Shown here: positions 47,451 to 54,473 of the stretch, one piece after another
How the letters are laid out: each line of letters begins with the position of its first letter
How positions within the stretch are numbered: the first letter of the stretch is position 1
Source: Adhaeribacter aerolatus
GTDB taxonomy: Bacteria > Bacteroidota > Bacteroidia > Cytophagales > Hymenobacteraceae
Assembly: GCF_007991635.1 (NCBI RefSeq)
Contig: NZ_BJYS01000028.1
Location: 43,880-107,879, forward strand
Direction of reading: 5' to 3'
DNA length: 64,000 nucleotides
Program-made: the position numbers and the translations under genes
The notes under the pieces: model-generated
Databases searched by the model: none
The model's input: only the letters and a program-made list of their open reading frames with translations
What the model was told of the DNA's origin: nothing

Positions 47451-47504
47451 GCCCAACGGACTTGGCTATGGCGCGTTCTAATGCGCTATAGGTGTGGTTA
47501 GGGC
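47451..47504 (-). other. attC-like imperfect palindrome (site 1)
   Basis: On the minus strand the 54 bases begin GCCCTAAC and end GTTGGGC, matching the attC core GTTRRRY exactly at the 3' end and RYYYAAC at 6 of 7 positions at the other. The cores pair with one extra base. An inner pair, CTATAGCGC with GCGCCATAG, is separated from the cores by unequal unpaired spacers and closes on a 7-base loop. This is the layout of an integron attC: R boxes, unpaired spacer, L boxes, loop. The TAA stop of the protease gene lies in the first core. Confidence 0.5.
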
Positions 47505-48481
47505 TCGACTATTTTAAATCCATCTAAGGTATTTTCTGTGGCGAATTCATCTAATTCGTCACTTTTAAGTATGTTATCAATTACTTCTGTAGGTAGAGCA
47601 ATCCCAAATCCCATTAAGTCTATTCTGTCTGGATTTTCCATATCGTATGGCAGTTGAGTTAACATACCTACAACAGCTCCAAACTTATTTATAACTGGAC
47701 CGCCACTATTTCCTCCTTTAACTCTTGCATTAATCAAAAAGTAATCAACACCATCTAAATAGGAGATGTCTTCACCCACTATATCTCCAATTGAAGCTTT
47801 GTACATTGTATTGATTGTCCCTTTTTCTGAAAATTGAATTGCATCAAACCCTGAAATGGGTGGATACCCTAAAGTCAAGACATCATCCAATACATTTCCT
47901 TTGTCAAAATGAAAAAAAGGAATATTGTTTAAAGCACCATCTTCTGTTTCTATAATTGCTAAATCAATTTTTCTATTTCTTGGATATAGGACCCGCTTTA
48001 CTTTGACGACTTCTGTCCCTTTGAGTATTTTGATATAGTCCATATTTTCAACGCAATGCCTAGCTGTTAGAATAAGGTTTCGCTGATAAACAAAAGAAGT
48101 ACCGATATCAATTATGCCTGTTTCAGAATGTTGAACAACAATGGGCATAACCGCCGTGGAGAAATTATTCCTAATACTTAAAAATCCTTCAATTAAAAAA
48201 TCATAAGCACCATAATTTGCTAAATCCTCCTCTAACCACATATTATAGTAACACTGATTCATTAAGGGAGCCGTTCCATTAGTACCAGCAGAAATTAGCA
48301 AGCCTTCATGTTCAAATTTTTTACAAATTGAATACACATATTCTAATCTGACTCCCTTTAGAGTTGATGAGCTATGTTCTTTGAATAAATCGTGAATTGC
48401 AAAAGGTCTTATTACACCAGAAGCATCTGTTTTAGCATTAGAAATTTTGAAGAATTTCAGGATTTCTGTAGGTATCCCCAT
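47498..48481 (-). CDS. Cytoplasmic trypsin-like serine protease with N-terminal helical domain
   Basis: A 327-residue protein without a signal peptide. Residues 1 to about 90 are helical and resemble a winged-helix-like module (VYSICKKFEHEGLLIS). Residues 105-315 are a trypsin-like domain with a full triad: His142 in LTARHCV, Asp173 in KIDLAIIE, Ser259 in GGNSGGPV. There is no transmembrane segment or PDZ domain, unlike DegP-type proteases. Base composition is much lower than in neighbours (17 G+C of 60 at 47881-47940 against 34 of 60 at 45421-45480). It lies between two attC-like sites and starts 25 bases after one. Possible roles: effector protease of a defence or stress system; this is inference. 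Confidence 0.75.
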   Translation of the reverse strand: MGIPTEILKFFKISNAKTDASGVIRPFAIHDLFKEHSSSTLKGVRLEYVYSICKKFEHEGLLISAGTNGTAPLMNQCYYNMWLEEDLANYGAYDFLIEGFLSIRNNFSTAVMPIVVQHSETGIIDIGTSFVYQRNLILTARHCVENMDYIKILKGTEVVKVKRVLYPRNRKIDLAIIETEDGALNNIPFFHFDKGNVLDDVLTLGYPPISGFDAIQFSEKGTINTMYKASIGDIVGEDISYLDGVDYFLINARVKGGNSGGPVINKFGAVVGMLTQLPYDMENPDRIDLMGFGIALPTEVIDNILKSDELDEFATENTLDGFKIVEP

Positions 48482-48506
48482 TATTTATTTTCTACTGATT
48501 AGATGT

Positions 48507-48562
48507 GCCCTAACTAGCAGCTAAACCGATTATTCGGCTTATCTGCACTATAGTTGGAGGGC
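48507..48562 (-). other. attC-like imperfect palindrome (site 2)
   Basis: On the minus strand the 56 bases run from GCCCTCCAAC to GTTAGGGC. The outer cores pair (GCCCT..AAC with GTTAGGGC) with two extra bases. After unequal spacers, an inner 12-base pair (GCAGATAAGCCG with CGGTTTAGCTGC, two mismatches) closes on AATAAT. The plan and outer cores are the same as in site 1 while the inner arms differ in sequence, as is usual for attC sites. The start codon of the protease gene lies 25 bases downstream. Confidence 0.45.
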
Positions 48563-48584
48563 TTAACAAAAAATACAGGCTTTT

Positions 48585-49136
48585 TTATAAAGCCGGCAAT
48601 ATTTGCGCGATGGGCGTTTCGCCGTTAAAAGCTTTTACTAACTTACCATCCGCGGCGTAAATAAACATACTCGGCGACGCCATGGGACCAACCGTATTTA
48701 AAATATCCTCTAAAGTGGCCTGAGCAAAAACAAAATTAGATTCGAAAGCCAATTTATATTCCTGCGCAAATTTGGCTAGTTCCGCTTGCGGGTTATTGGT
48801 AATAAAATATACCTGGTAGTCGCGGAAAGCAGCCAGGTTCTCCTGAATCTGGGCGGTTTCGCGTTGGCAATGGTCACAATCGGGCTGAAAAAAGAATAGA
48901 ATGATTTTGCCGGTCAGGCTGTTGGTCATTAGTTTAGTTCCGTCCAGTTTGGTTAAAGGCAAATTCGGCAAATCGTTGGTGGCAGCCTCCGTAGCTTCCG
49001 GTTGGCTATTTTCGGCCGGCTGGCTATTCTGGGTTACTGCTTCCTGGGTTTCGGGCAGATTGCTTGGGCCACTGTTGCAACTGCTGACGACAACTGCTAA
49101 CAAGAATATTTTAATTAAATAGATACCTCTTTTCAT
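48585..49136 (-). CDS. Thioredoxin-fold (TlpA/redoxin-like) lipoprotein
   Basis: A 183-residue periplasmic thiol-disulfide protein. The signal peptide ends in lipobox VVSSC (Cys20). A Gln/Glu/Ala/Pro/Asn-rich linker spans residues 21-56. The thioredoxin fold then begins with LPLTKLDGTKLMTNSL and has the active site CDHC (Cys87, Cys90) in FFFQPDCDHCQRETAQ, and the cis-Pro loop in MASPSMFIYAADGKLV. It probably reduces or oxidises exported proteins or takes part in cytochrome maturation-like chemistry; the partner is unknown. GC and codon use are those of the chromosome, so the cassette insert ends before it. Confidence 0.85.
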   Translation of the reverse strand: MKRGIYLIKIFLLAVVVSSCNSGPSNLPETQEAVTQNSQPAENSQPEATEAATNDLPNLPLTKLDGTKLMTNSLTGKIILFFFQPDCDHCQRETAQIQENLAAFRDYQVYFITNNPQAELAKFAQEYKLAFESNFVFAQATLEDILNTVGPMASPSMFIYAADGKLVKAFNGETPIAQILPAL

Positions 49137-49293
49137 AACCCTAATATTAGGTTTTTCCGCCTTTATTCAAATTTTATTTTCGGCTGGGTCAGAGAAATAA
49201 AACAGGTGGCAATTGCCAAAAAGAATCATCTATTCTTAATAATTCCCGTACTTTCTGCTGTTTAGCATGTAAGCTACTTATATATTTAACGCC

Positions 49294-49578
49294 ATGAATC
49301 CTCGTTTGGAAATAAATTATTGTACCCAATGCCGGTGGTTGCTGCGGGCCGCCTGGATGGCCCAGGAAATGTTAACTACTTTTGAAACCGAACTCGGCGA
49401 AGTTGCCCTGGTACCCGGCACCGGTGGCGTTTTTGATGTGCGGCTAAACGGCGAATTAATTTATTCGCGCAAAGAGGCCGGCCGCTTTCCCGAATCGAAG
49501 GAATTAAAACAACTTATCCGCGACCGTATTGCGCCCGAAAAACCGTTGGGGCACAGCGATCGCCAGGAAAACGTTTAA
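49294..49578 (+). CDS. SelT/SelW/SelH-family thioredoxin-like protein, Cys form
   Basis: A 94-residue cytoplasmic protein of the Rdx selenoprotein family. The redox motif near the N-terminus is CTQC (Cys10, Cys13); the selenocysteine position of animal relatives is a normal TGC Cys codon here. The following MAQEMLTTFETELGEVALVPG and GVFDVRLNGELIYSRKEAGRFPESKELKQLI segments are characteristic of the family. The function is thought to be thiol redox; no partner is known. Single gene with its own ~150-base upstream gap. Confidence 0.88.
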   Translation: MNPRLEINYCTQCRWLLRAAWMAQEMLTTFETELGEVALVPGTGGVFDVRLNGELIYSRKEAGRFPESKELKQLIRDRIAPEKPLGHSDRQENV

Positions 49579-49715
49579 TATTCCAATTAAAATAATCAAT
49601 TCTCTGGCCGCATGGTTGTTCCGGAATGAACATAACCTTTAAAAACTACTTCCGTTTCTAACCCAAACTTATTAGTTCCGGGGCTGGCCCGGGCAATATA
49701 CTATTTAAATTTTTT

Positions 49716-49967
49716 ATGGAACAACGCGAAGTAATGGATCAGGATAATACCAATTGGGTGTGTGTGCAGGCTTTTGGCGGCTTGAAAGCAGAAGCCGCCG
49801 AAGAAGCGGCCGACCGGGTAGAAACCACCGACGGGAAAGTGCCGGTAGTGTGTACGCCCAACGGCGGCGCTCAAACCGTTCGCCTGCAATTACAGCGCGA
49901 TTGGCTGGAAAATTATTCCGACGAACAGTTGGTAACCGAAATTACGAACGCCCGCGCCGAATCCTGA
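49716..49967 (+). CDS. Small acidic hypothetical protein
   Basis: An 83-residue soluble protein that I do not recognise. It is acidic and Ala/Glu-rich (GGLKAEAAEEAADRVETTDG), has two cysteines (in WVCVQAF and VVCTPNG) and ends in a helix (NYSDEQLVTEITNARAES). A second in-frame ATG at 49734 is a possible start. GC content and codon use are normal for the region. The frame is convincing, but function is unknown. Confidence 0.55.
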   Translation: MEQREVMDQDNTNWVCVQAFGGLKAEAAEEAADRVETTDGKVPVVCTPNGGAQTVRLQLQRDWLENYSDEQLVTEITNARAES

Positions 49968-50025
49968 AGGCAGCAGTTGAGAATTAAGGATATAATATTT
50001 AAATTAGCGCATCGTTTTAAAGCCG

Positions 50026-50145
50026 ATGTCTAAGTTTAAAACCTACTTAAAAAAAATCGGAGTTGCCGGATTTCTGTTCTTTCTGATTAAAGGACTTATC
50101 TGGCTGTTCATTTTTTTAGGGGGCGCTAAATTATTATTCGATTAG
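50026..50145 (+). CDS. Small membrane protein, 39 residues
   Basis: A short frame that opens with ATG at 50026 and reads SKFKTYLKKIGVAGF, then FLFFLIKGLIWLFIFLGG, ending AKLLFD and a TAG. A basic amphipathic N-terminus (five Lys in 12 residues) precedes a single membrane helix, a layout common to small inner-membrane proteins in this phylum. It lies 58 bases after the acidic hypothetical gene on the same strand, so they may be co-transcribed. Function unknown. Confidence 0.5.
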   Translation: MSKFKTYLKKIGVAGFLFFLIKGLIWLFIFLGGAKLLFD

Positions 50146-50228
50146 GCCAAGCCGCCATGTATCTTCTACGGGTAGCAGCGCCCTTTATTTAAGCTACCGC
50201 TTTCCCCCTTTCTCTTTTTAGTAAAACC

Positions 50229-50306
50229 ATGCTGCCGAATTCTTTCTATTGGCTTGCATTTACCGGATTAATAATTGCATTCTGCTATATATTTCTTCGG
50301 GTATAG
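50229..50306 (+). CDS. Possible 25-residue membrane peptide
   Basis: An ATG frame encoding about 25 mostly hydrophobic residues (LPNSFYWLAF, GLIIAFCYIFLRV) that could form one membrane helix. It follows the 39-residue protein gene by about 80 bases. Such a short frame can occur by chance in AT-rich DNA, so support is weak. Otherwise the 50146-50397 gap holds nothing I recognise. Confidence 0.2.
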   Translation: MLPNSFYWLAFTGLIIAFCYIFLRV

Positions 50307-50397
50307 TAACTCAAAAGCTTTAATTCCGGTACAACTGCAACATTACCGCCTGGCTTACCTGGCAGTTGTATAAGCTACTAAAAAAACATCCCACCGG

Positions 50398-52185
50398 ATG
50401 CCTATGAAAAAACATACTTACAACTTTGGCTTAATCGGAAATTGCGCCTATTTAGCTTTAATTGGCAAAGACACGAATATTTCGTGGATGTGCTGGCCCC
50501 GCTTCGATTCCAGTTTTATTTTTGGCAGCCTCCTCGACCGGCAAAAAGGTGGCGAGTTCTCCGTCCGGCCTTCCGAAACTAATTTTAGTTGCAATCAATA
50601 TTACATCGAAAATACCAACGTGCTTTGCACCGAAATTGAAAGCGTACATGGCCGCTACCGCGTAACTGACTTTGCTCCCCGTTTTCACCAGCACCAGCGT
50701 AACTTTAAGCCGCTTATGCTCATCCGGAAGATAGAGCCGCTTTCGGGTACGCCGCACATTAAAGTTACCTGCAATCCGGCAGGCAATTACGGCACTATTA
50801 AGCCTGCCCGCGTTCGGGGCAGCAACCACATTGCGTACCTGGGTTTAGAAGAACAAGTACGCCTGACCACCAACGTTTCGCTCACTTATATTCTGGACGA
50901 AGAGCCGTTTGTACTAAACGAAACCAAATACCTGGTTCTTACTTTTGGCGAGCCCCTGGAAGCGCCCCTGATTACCACCTGCGAAGAATTTCAGGTAAAA
51001 ACAATCCATTACTGGCGCAACTGGGTAAAAAGTACCAGCATCAGCAATTATTACCAGAGCCAGGTTATTCGTTCGGCGCTGGCTTTAAAAATTCACCAGT
51101 ACGAAGATACCGGAGCCATTATTGCGGCCAGTACCACCAGTTTGCCCGAGGCGCCGCATAGCACCCGCAACTGGGATTACCGCTTTTGCTGGATGCGCGA
51201 CAGCTATTATATTTTAACGGCCTTTAACAATATCGGGCACTTTGAGGAAATGGAGCGGTATTTCCATTACATTGCCAATGTATCGGTGCAGGCACAGGAC
51301 CGTTTTCAGCCGCTGTATGGCATTAATGGCGCGAGTAAATTAATCGAAAAAGAACTGGACCTGGAAGGTTACCTGGGCAACAAACCGGTGCGGATTGGCA
51401 ACGACGCTTACACGCACATACAGAACGATGTGTACGGGCAAGTACTCGTGGCCTTACTGCCGTTGTATGTCGATCGTCGCTTTATAGATGCGGGCCGGGT
51501 AGAATCAGAAAAATTAATTTACCATACGCTGCACAAACTGGAAAAATACCTGCACGAACCCGATGCCGGCCTTTGGGAATTTCGCAACCTGAAACAACTG
51601 CATTGTTATACTTTTCTGTTTCATTGGGCCGGGGCCAACGCGGCCTGGAAAATAGGACAATACTTACAAGATAATACTTTAACCGAGTTAGCGCACCGGC
51701 TGCGGCAGGAAGCAGCCAGCCGAATTGAAGAGTGCCTGGATCCACAACGCGGGGTGTACACCAATGCCATCGGCTCGAAACATTTAGACGCCAGCACCAT
51801 GCAACTTATTATGATGGGCTACCTCGACCCGAACTCCAAACTGGCCCGCAGCCACTTGCGCCACCTTGAAAAAGAGCTTAAAACCCCCGAAGGACTTTTC
51901 TACCGCTATCGCCACGCCGATGATTTTGGCACCCCCGAAACCACTTTCCTGATTTGTTCTTTCTGGTACATTGAGGCGCTGGCGTGTGTCGGCCGGATAG
52001 ATGATGCCATGCGCGAATTCGAAAAAATATTGCAGTACACCAACCATTTGGGTTTACTCAGCGAAGACGTTGACGCCAAAACCGGCAGCCAGTGGGGTAA
52101 TTTCCCGCAGGCGTACAGCCACGTTGGTCTGGTAAATGCGGCTTACCGCATTTCTAAAAAAATAGATAGGCCTAACTTTTTATAG
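50398..52185 (+). CDS. Glycoside hydrolase family 15 protein (glucoamylase/trehalase type)
   Basis: A 595-residue cytoplasmic glycosidase. The N-terminal beta domain has the bacterial GH15 opening FGLIGNCAYLALIGKDTNISW then MCWPRFDSSFIFGSLLD. The (alpha/alpha)6 barrel contains SLPEAPHSTRNWDYRFCWMRDSYY, with substrate-contact and general-acid region residues, and ends in QWGNFPQAYSHVGLVNAAYRI, a block shared by bacterial members. A second ATG at 50404 is possible. Bacterial GH15 enzymes release glucose from alpha-glucans or split trehalose. About 4 kb away lies a trehalose-to-glucan operon, so a role in turning over trehalose or glucan is plausible but unproven. Confidence 0.9.
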   Translation: MPMKKHTYNFGLIGNCAYLALIGKDTNISWMCWPRFDSSFIFGSLLDRQKGGEFSVRPSETNFSCNQYYIENTNVLCTEIESVHGRYRVTDFAPRFHQHQRNFKPLMLIRKIEPLSGTPHIKVTCNPAGNYGTIKPARVRGSNHIAYLGLEEQVRLTTNVSLTYILDEEPFVLNETKYLVLTFGEPLEAPLITTCEEFQVKTIHYWRNWVKSTSISNYYQSQVIRSALALKIHQYEDTGAIIAASTTSLPEAPHSTRNWDYRFCWMRDSYYILTAFNNIGHFEEMERYFHYIANVSVQAQDRFQPLYGINGASKLIEKELDLEGYLGNKPVRIGNDAYTHIQNDVYGQVLVALLPLYVDRRFIDAGRVESEKLIYHTLHKLEKYLHEPDAGLWEFRNLKQLHCYTFLFHWAGANAAWKIGQYLQDNTLTELAHRLRQEAASRIEECLDPQRGVYTNAIGSKHLDASTMQLIMMGYLDPNSKLARSHLRHLEKELKTPEGLFYRYRHADDFGTPETTFLICSFWYIEALACVGRIDDAMREFEKILQYTNHLGLLSEDVDAKTGSQWGNFPQAYSHVGLVNAAYRISKKIDRPNFL

Positions 52186-52257
52186 CGATTGAAGAAATCA
52201 TAAATCCTTACGACTTTAAGCAGATTCGTTAAAAAGTAAAATAAATTAAAAGAAACG

Positions 52258-52288
52258 CTGCCGGTAAACCCTAATAATTAACCGGCAG
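52258..52288. terminator. Candidate terminator between GH15 and UBP zinc-finger genes
   Basis: Stem CTGCCGGT/ACCGGCAG (52258-52265 and 52281-52288) with a 15-base loop, between convergent genes. No long T run follows; the nearest is TTTT about 7 bases later on the plus strand. It may act in both directions. Confidence 0.45.
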
Positions 52289-52338
52289 AGCAGCTTTTAG
52301 ATTATTTTCCAGCCTAGGAAAAATAAAAGCATAGACCT

Positions 52339-52617
52339 TTAAGATAGGGGCATAAATAAATTATCTACATAACACCAGGCCCAATCTTCGCGCGGCTCTG
52401 CCGAAGTTACCACGGGGTGGTTCGTTTCCAGAAAATGCTTCGTTGCATGCTTGTTCGGCGACGAATCGCAGCAATGGGTTTCACCGCAAGTTTGGCAGGT
52501 GCGCAGGTGCACCCAGGTACTTCCCATGTCTATGCACTGCTGGCATTGGGGCACCGCTGCCTTTTTAAGTTCCTGGTCCTGCGGCAGATGAATGCAGGTT
52601 TTGGTATTTAGGGTCAT
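52339..52617 (-). CDS. UBP-type zinc-finger protein
   Basis: A 92-residue cytoplasmic protein consisting of one UBP-type (ubiquitin-specific-protease-like) zinc finger. Landmarks are CxxC at 25-28, WVHLRTCQTCGETHCCDSSP (Cys41, Cys44, Cys49/50), and NKHATKHFLETNHPVV with three His. In eukaryotes this finger binds the free C-terminus of ubiquitin; bacteria with this gene generally lack ubiquitin, so its partner is unknown. The C-terminus DWAWCYVDNLFM adds a possible last ligand. It follows the REC-reductase gene by 34 bases on the same strand, so a shared transcript is likely. Confidence 0.87.
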   Translation of the reverse strand: MTLNTKTCIHLPQDQELKKAAVPQCQQCIDMGSTWVHLRTCQTCGETHCCDSSPNKHATKHFLETNHPVVTSAEPREDWAWCYVDNLFMPLS

Positions 52618-52651
52618 GATGCGCTCAGGATTAGGTTATTTTTAATTTTTA

Positions 52652-54313
52652 TTAATTCTCCGCTAAATATTCGTGCACAAATTTAATGGCCATGGCTCCC
52701 TCGCCTACCGCGGAGGCTACCCGGCTCATGGCGCCTGCCCGTACATCGCCGGCGGCAAATATACCGGGGCTGCAGGTTTCCAGTAAAAAGGGTTCCCGCT
52801 CCAGTTTCCAGAATTTACGGTATTGCTCGTGCTGCAATAAATCGCGACCAGTAGTAATAAAACCTTTGGCGTTCTTAATAATATTTACCTTAATCCAGTC
52901 GGTGTAAGGCTTGGCCCCGATAAAAATGAATAAGGAATCGGCCTTTACCGTCTGTTCCGCACCGTCGGTTACCTGTTTTAGCACCAGTTCCTCCAGTCGG
53001 CTGTTGCCGTTAGCCTGAATTATTTCGGAACAAGGCACCATTACAATATTGGCAGTTCCCTTAATTTGGTCGATGAGGTATTGCGACATGGTAGCGCTTA
53101 AATCTTCGCGCCGGATGATAATATGCACCCGGTCGGCAAACTGCGCCAGGTACATGGCTGCCTGCCCCGCCGAATTACCCCCACCTACCACGTATACCTG
53201 TTTGTTTTTACATGCCTGGGCTTCGGTCATGGCCGCACCGTAATAAATGCCGGCGCCAGTAAACTCGGCAATGCCGGGCGTTTCGAGCTGGCGGTAATCT
53301 ACCCCGGTGGTAATAACCAGGCTTAAAGCATTAATTTCGGTGCCATCGCTCAGGGTTAATATTTTGTATTTGTCTTTAATCTTAATATCCACTACTTCCT
53401 GCGGCGATAAAAATTCGGTGCCAAATCGGGTAGCTTGGGTTATGGCCCGGCGGGTAAGGTCGGCCCCGCTTAAGCCGGTCGGGAAACCCAGGTAATTCTC
53501 AATGCGCGAACTGGTACCGGCTTGCCCGCCGGGTGCCCGCCGCTCAATTAACAAGGTTCTTAATCCTTCGGAAGCGCCGTAAACCGCGGCCGCCAAACCG
53601 GCTGGCCCGGCGCCAATAATTACCACATCGTACAGATTATTCAGCGCCCGAACTTTTAAGCCCAGTTTTTCGGCAATGGGTGCTAAACCCGCGTTTGTTA
53701 AGAAAGAGCCGTCTTCAAAAAAAACCGCCGGTAAATCTTTTGGATCTATGACGTTAAGCCGCACCAGTTCAGCAGCTTTCTCATCGGATTCAATATCGAG
53801 CCATTTATAAGGAAACAAGTTACCCGATAAAAAATCTTTTAATTCGTGCGATTTCGGCGACCACTGGTACCCAATTACTTTAATGCCCTCGTAATCCGGA
53901 ATGTAATTGGCATCCCAATCTGTGAGCAAATCCGAAATAACCGGATAAAGTTTTTCTTCGGGTGGATCCCAAGGCTTTAGCAGATAATAATGTAAACCAA
54001 CCTCGTTGATGGCTTTAATGGCGGCTTCGGTATCGGAGTAAGCGGTTAGCAGCACCCGTTTGGCTTCCGGGTAAACGGCCCGGGCCTTCTCCAGAAAATC
54101 AACGCCCAACATATCGGGCATGCGCTGGTCCGAAATAAAAAGTGAGATAACCTCGCCTTTATTTCTAAGCTCCCGCAAACTGGCCAGCGCTTCGTCGGCA
54201 GAGGTGGTATGCAAAATTTTGTATTCCTGCCGGTACTGATTTCGGAGGTCGCGCACCAGGGCTTTTAGCACCTGGGCATCATCGTCCACGGCAAAAATGA
54301 TGGGTTGTTTCAT
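52652..54313 (-). CDS. Response-regulator receiver domain fused to thioredoxin-reductase-like flavoprotein
   Basis: A 553-residue cytoplasmic fusion. Residues 4-125 are a receiver domain with the acidic pocket DDD (10-12), phospho-acceptor Asp62 in FISDQRMPD, Thr90 and Lys113 in LLKPWDPPEE. Residues about 143-222 form a thioredoxin/glutaredoxin-like spacer domain without CxxC. Residues 228-553 are a thioredoxin-reductase-like module with FAD motif VVIIGAGPAGLAAAVYGASEG and NADPH motif VVGGGNSAGQAA. The redox-active CxxC of true reductases is missing (GIYYGAAMTEAQAC at that place), so it cannot be a classical thioredoxin reductase. The likely kinase is the adjacent upstream gene. Output probably couples phosphorylation to flavin chemistry; the reaction is unknown. 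Confidence 0.9.
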   Translation of the reverse strand: MKQPIIFAVDDDAQVLKALVRDLRNQYRQEYKILHTTSADEALASLRELRNKGEVISLFISDQRMPDMLGVDFLEKARAVYPEAKRVLLTAYSDTEAAIKAINEVGLHYYLLKPWDPPEEKLYPVISDLLTDWDANYIPDYEGIKVIGYQWSPKSHELKDFLSGNLFPYKWLDIESDEKAAELVRLNVIDPKDLPAVFFEDGSFLTNAGLAPIAEKLGLKVRALNNLYDVVIIGAGPAGLAAAVYGASEGLRTLLIERRAPGGQAGTSSRIENYLGFPTGLSGADLTRRAITQATRFGTEFLSPQEVVDIKIKDKYKILTLSDGTEINALSLVITTGVDYRQLETPGIAEFTGAGIYYGAAMTEAQACKNKQVYVVGGGNSAGQAAMYLAQFADRVHIIIRREDLSATMSQYLIDQIKGTANIVMVPCSEIIQANGNSRLEELVLKQVTDGAEQTVKADSLFIFIGAKPYTDWIKVNIIKNAKGFITTGRDLLQHEQYRKFWKLEREPFLLETCSPGIFAAGDVRAGAMSRVASAVGEGAMAIKFVHEYLAEN

Positions 54314-54473
54314 AACCTAAAACCTTCTCCTGAAGGTATATTTTTTATTAAACCTAATATTAATTTTTGCTTCGTGTAAAAAAAATTAGATTAAGATTTT
54401 CAGCTAACCTCCCGAGGCTCTGCTTAACCCACAGATATCTTTTACAACAACGCTTTTGGTTAAAGCATAGAAA

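Noticed and set aside
47451..47504. Reading attC-like site 1 as a plain terminator
   Set aside because: On the minus strand the hairpin is followed by a run of A, not T, and its unequal internal spacers are unlike a terminator stem.
49294..49578. Possible selenoprotein gene with recoded stop
   Set aside because: The second redox position is an ordinary TGC cysteine codon, and there is no in-frame TGA or SECIS-like need.
54322..54337. Short palindrome ACCTTC/GAAGGT just upstream of the receiver-reductase start
   Set aside because: Only a 6-base stem with a 4-base loop; it recalls the hairpin of the MITE-like ends, but there is too little sequence to call a repeat copy or regulatory site.
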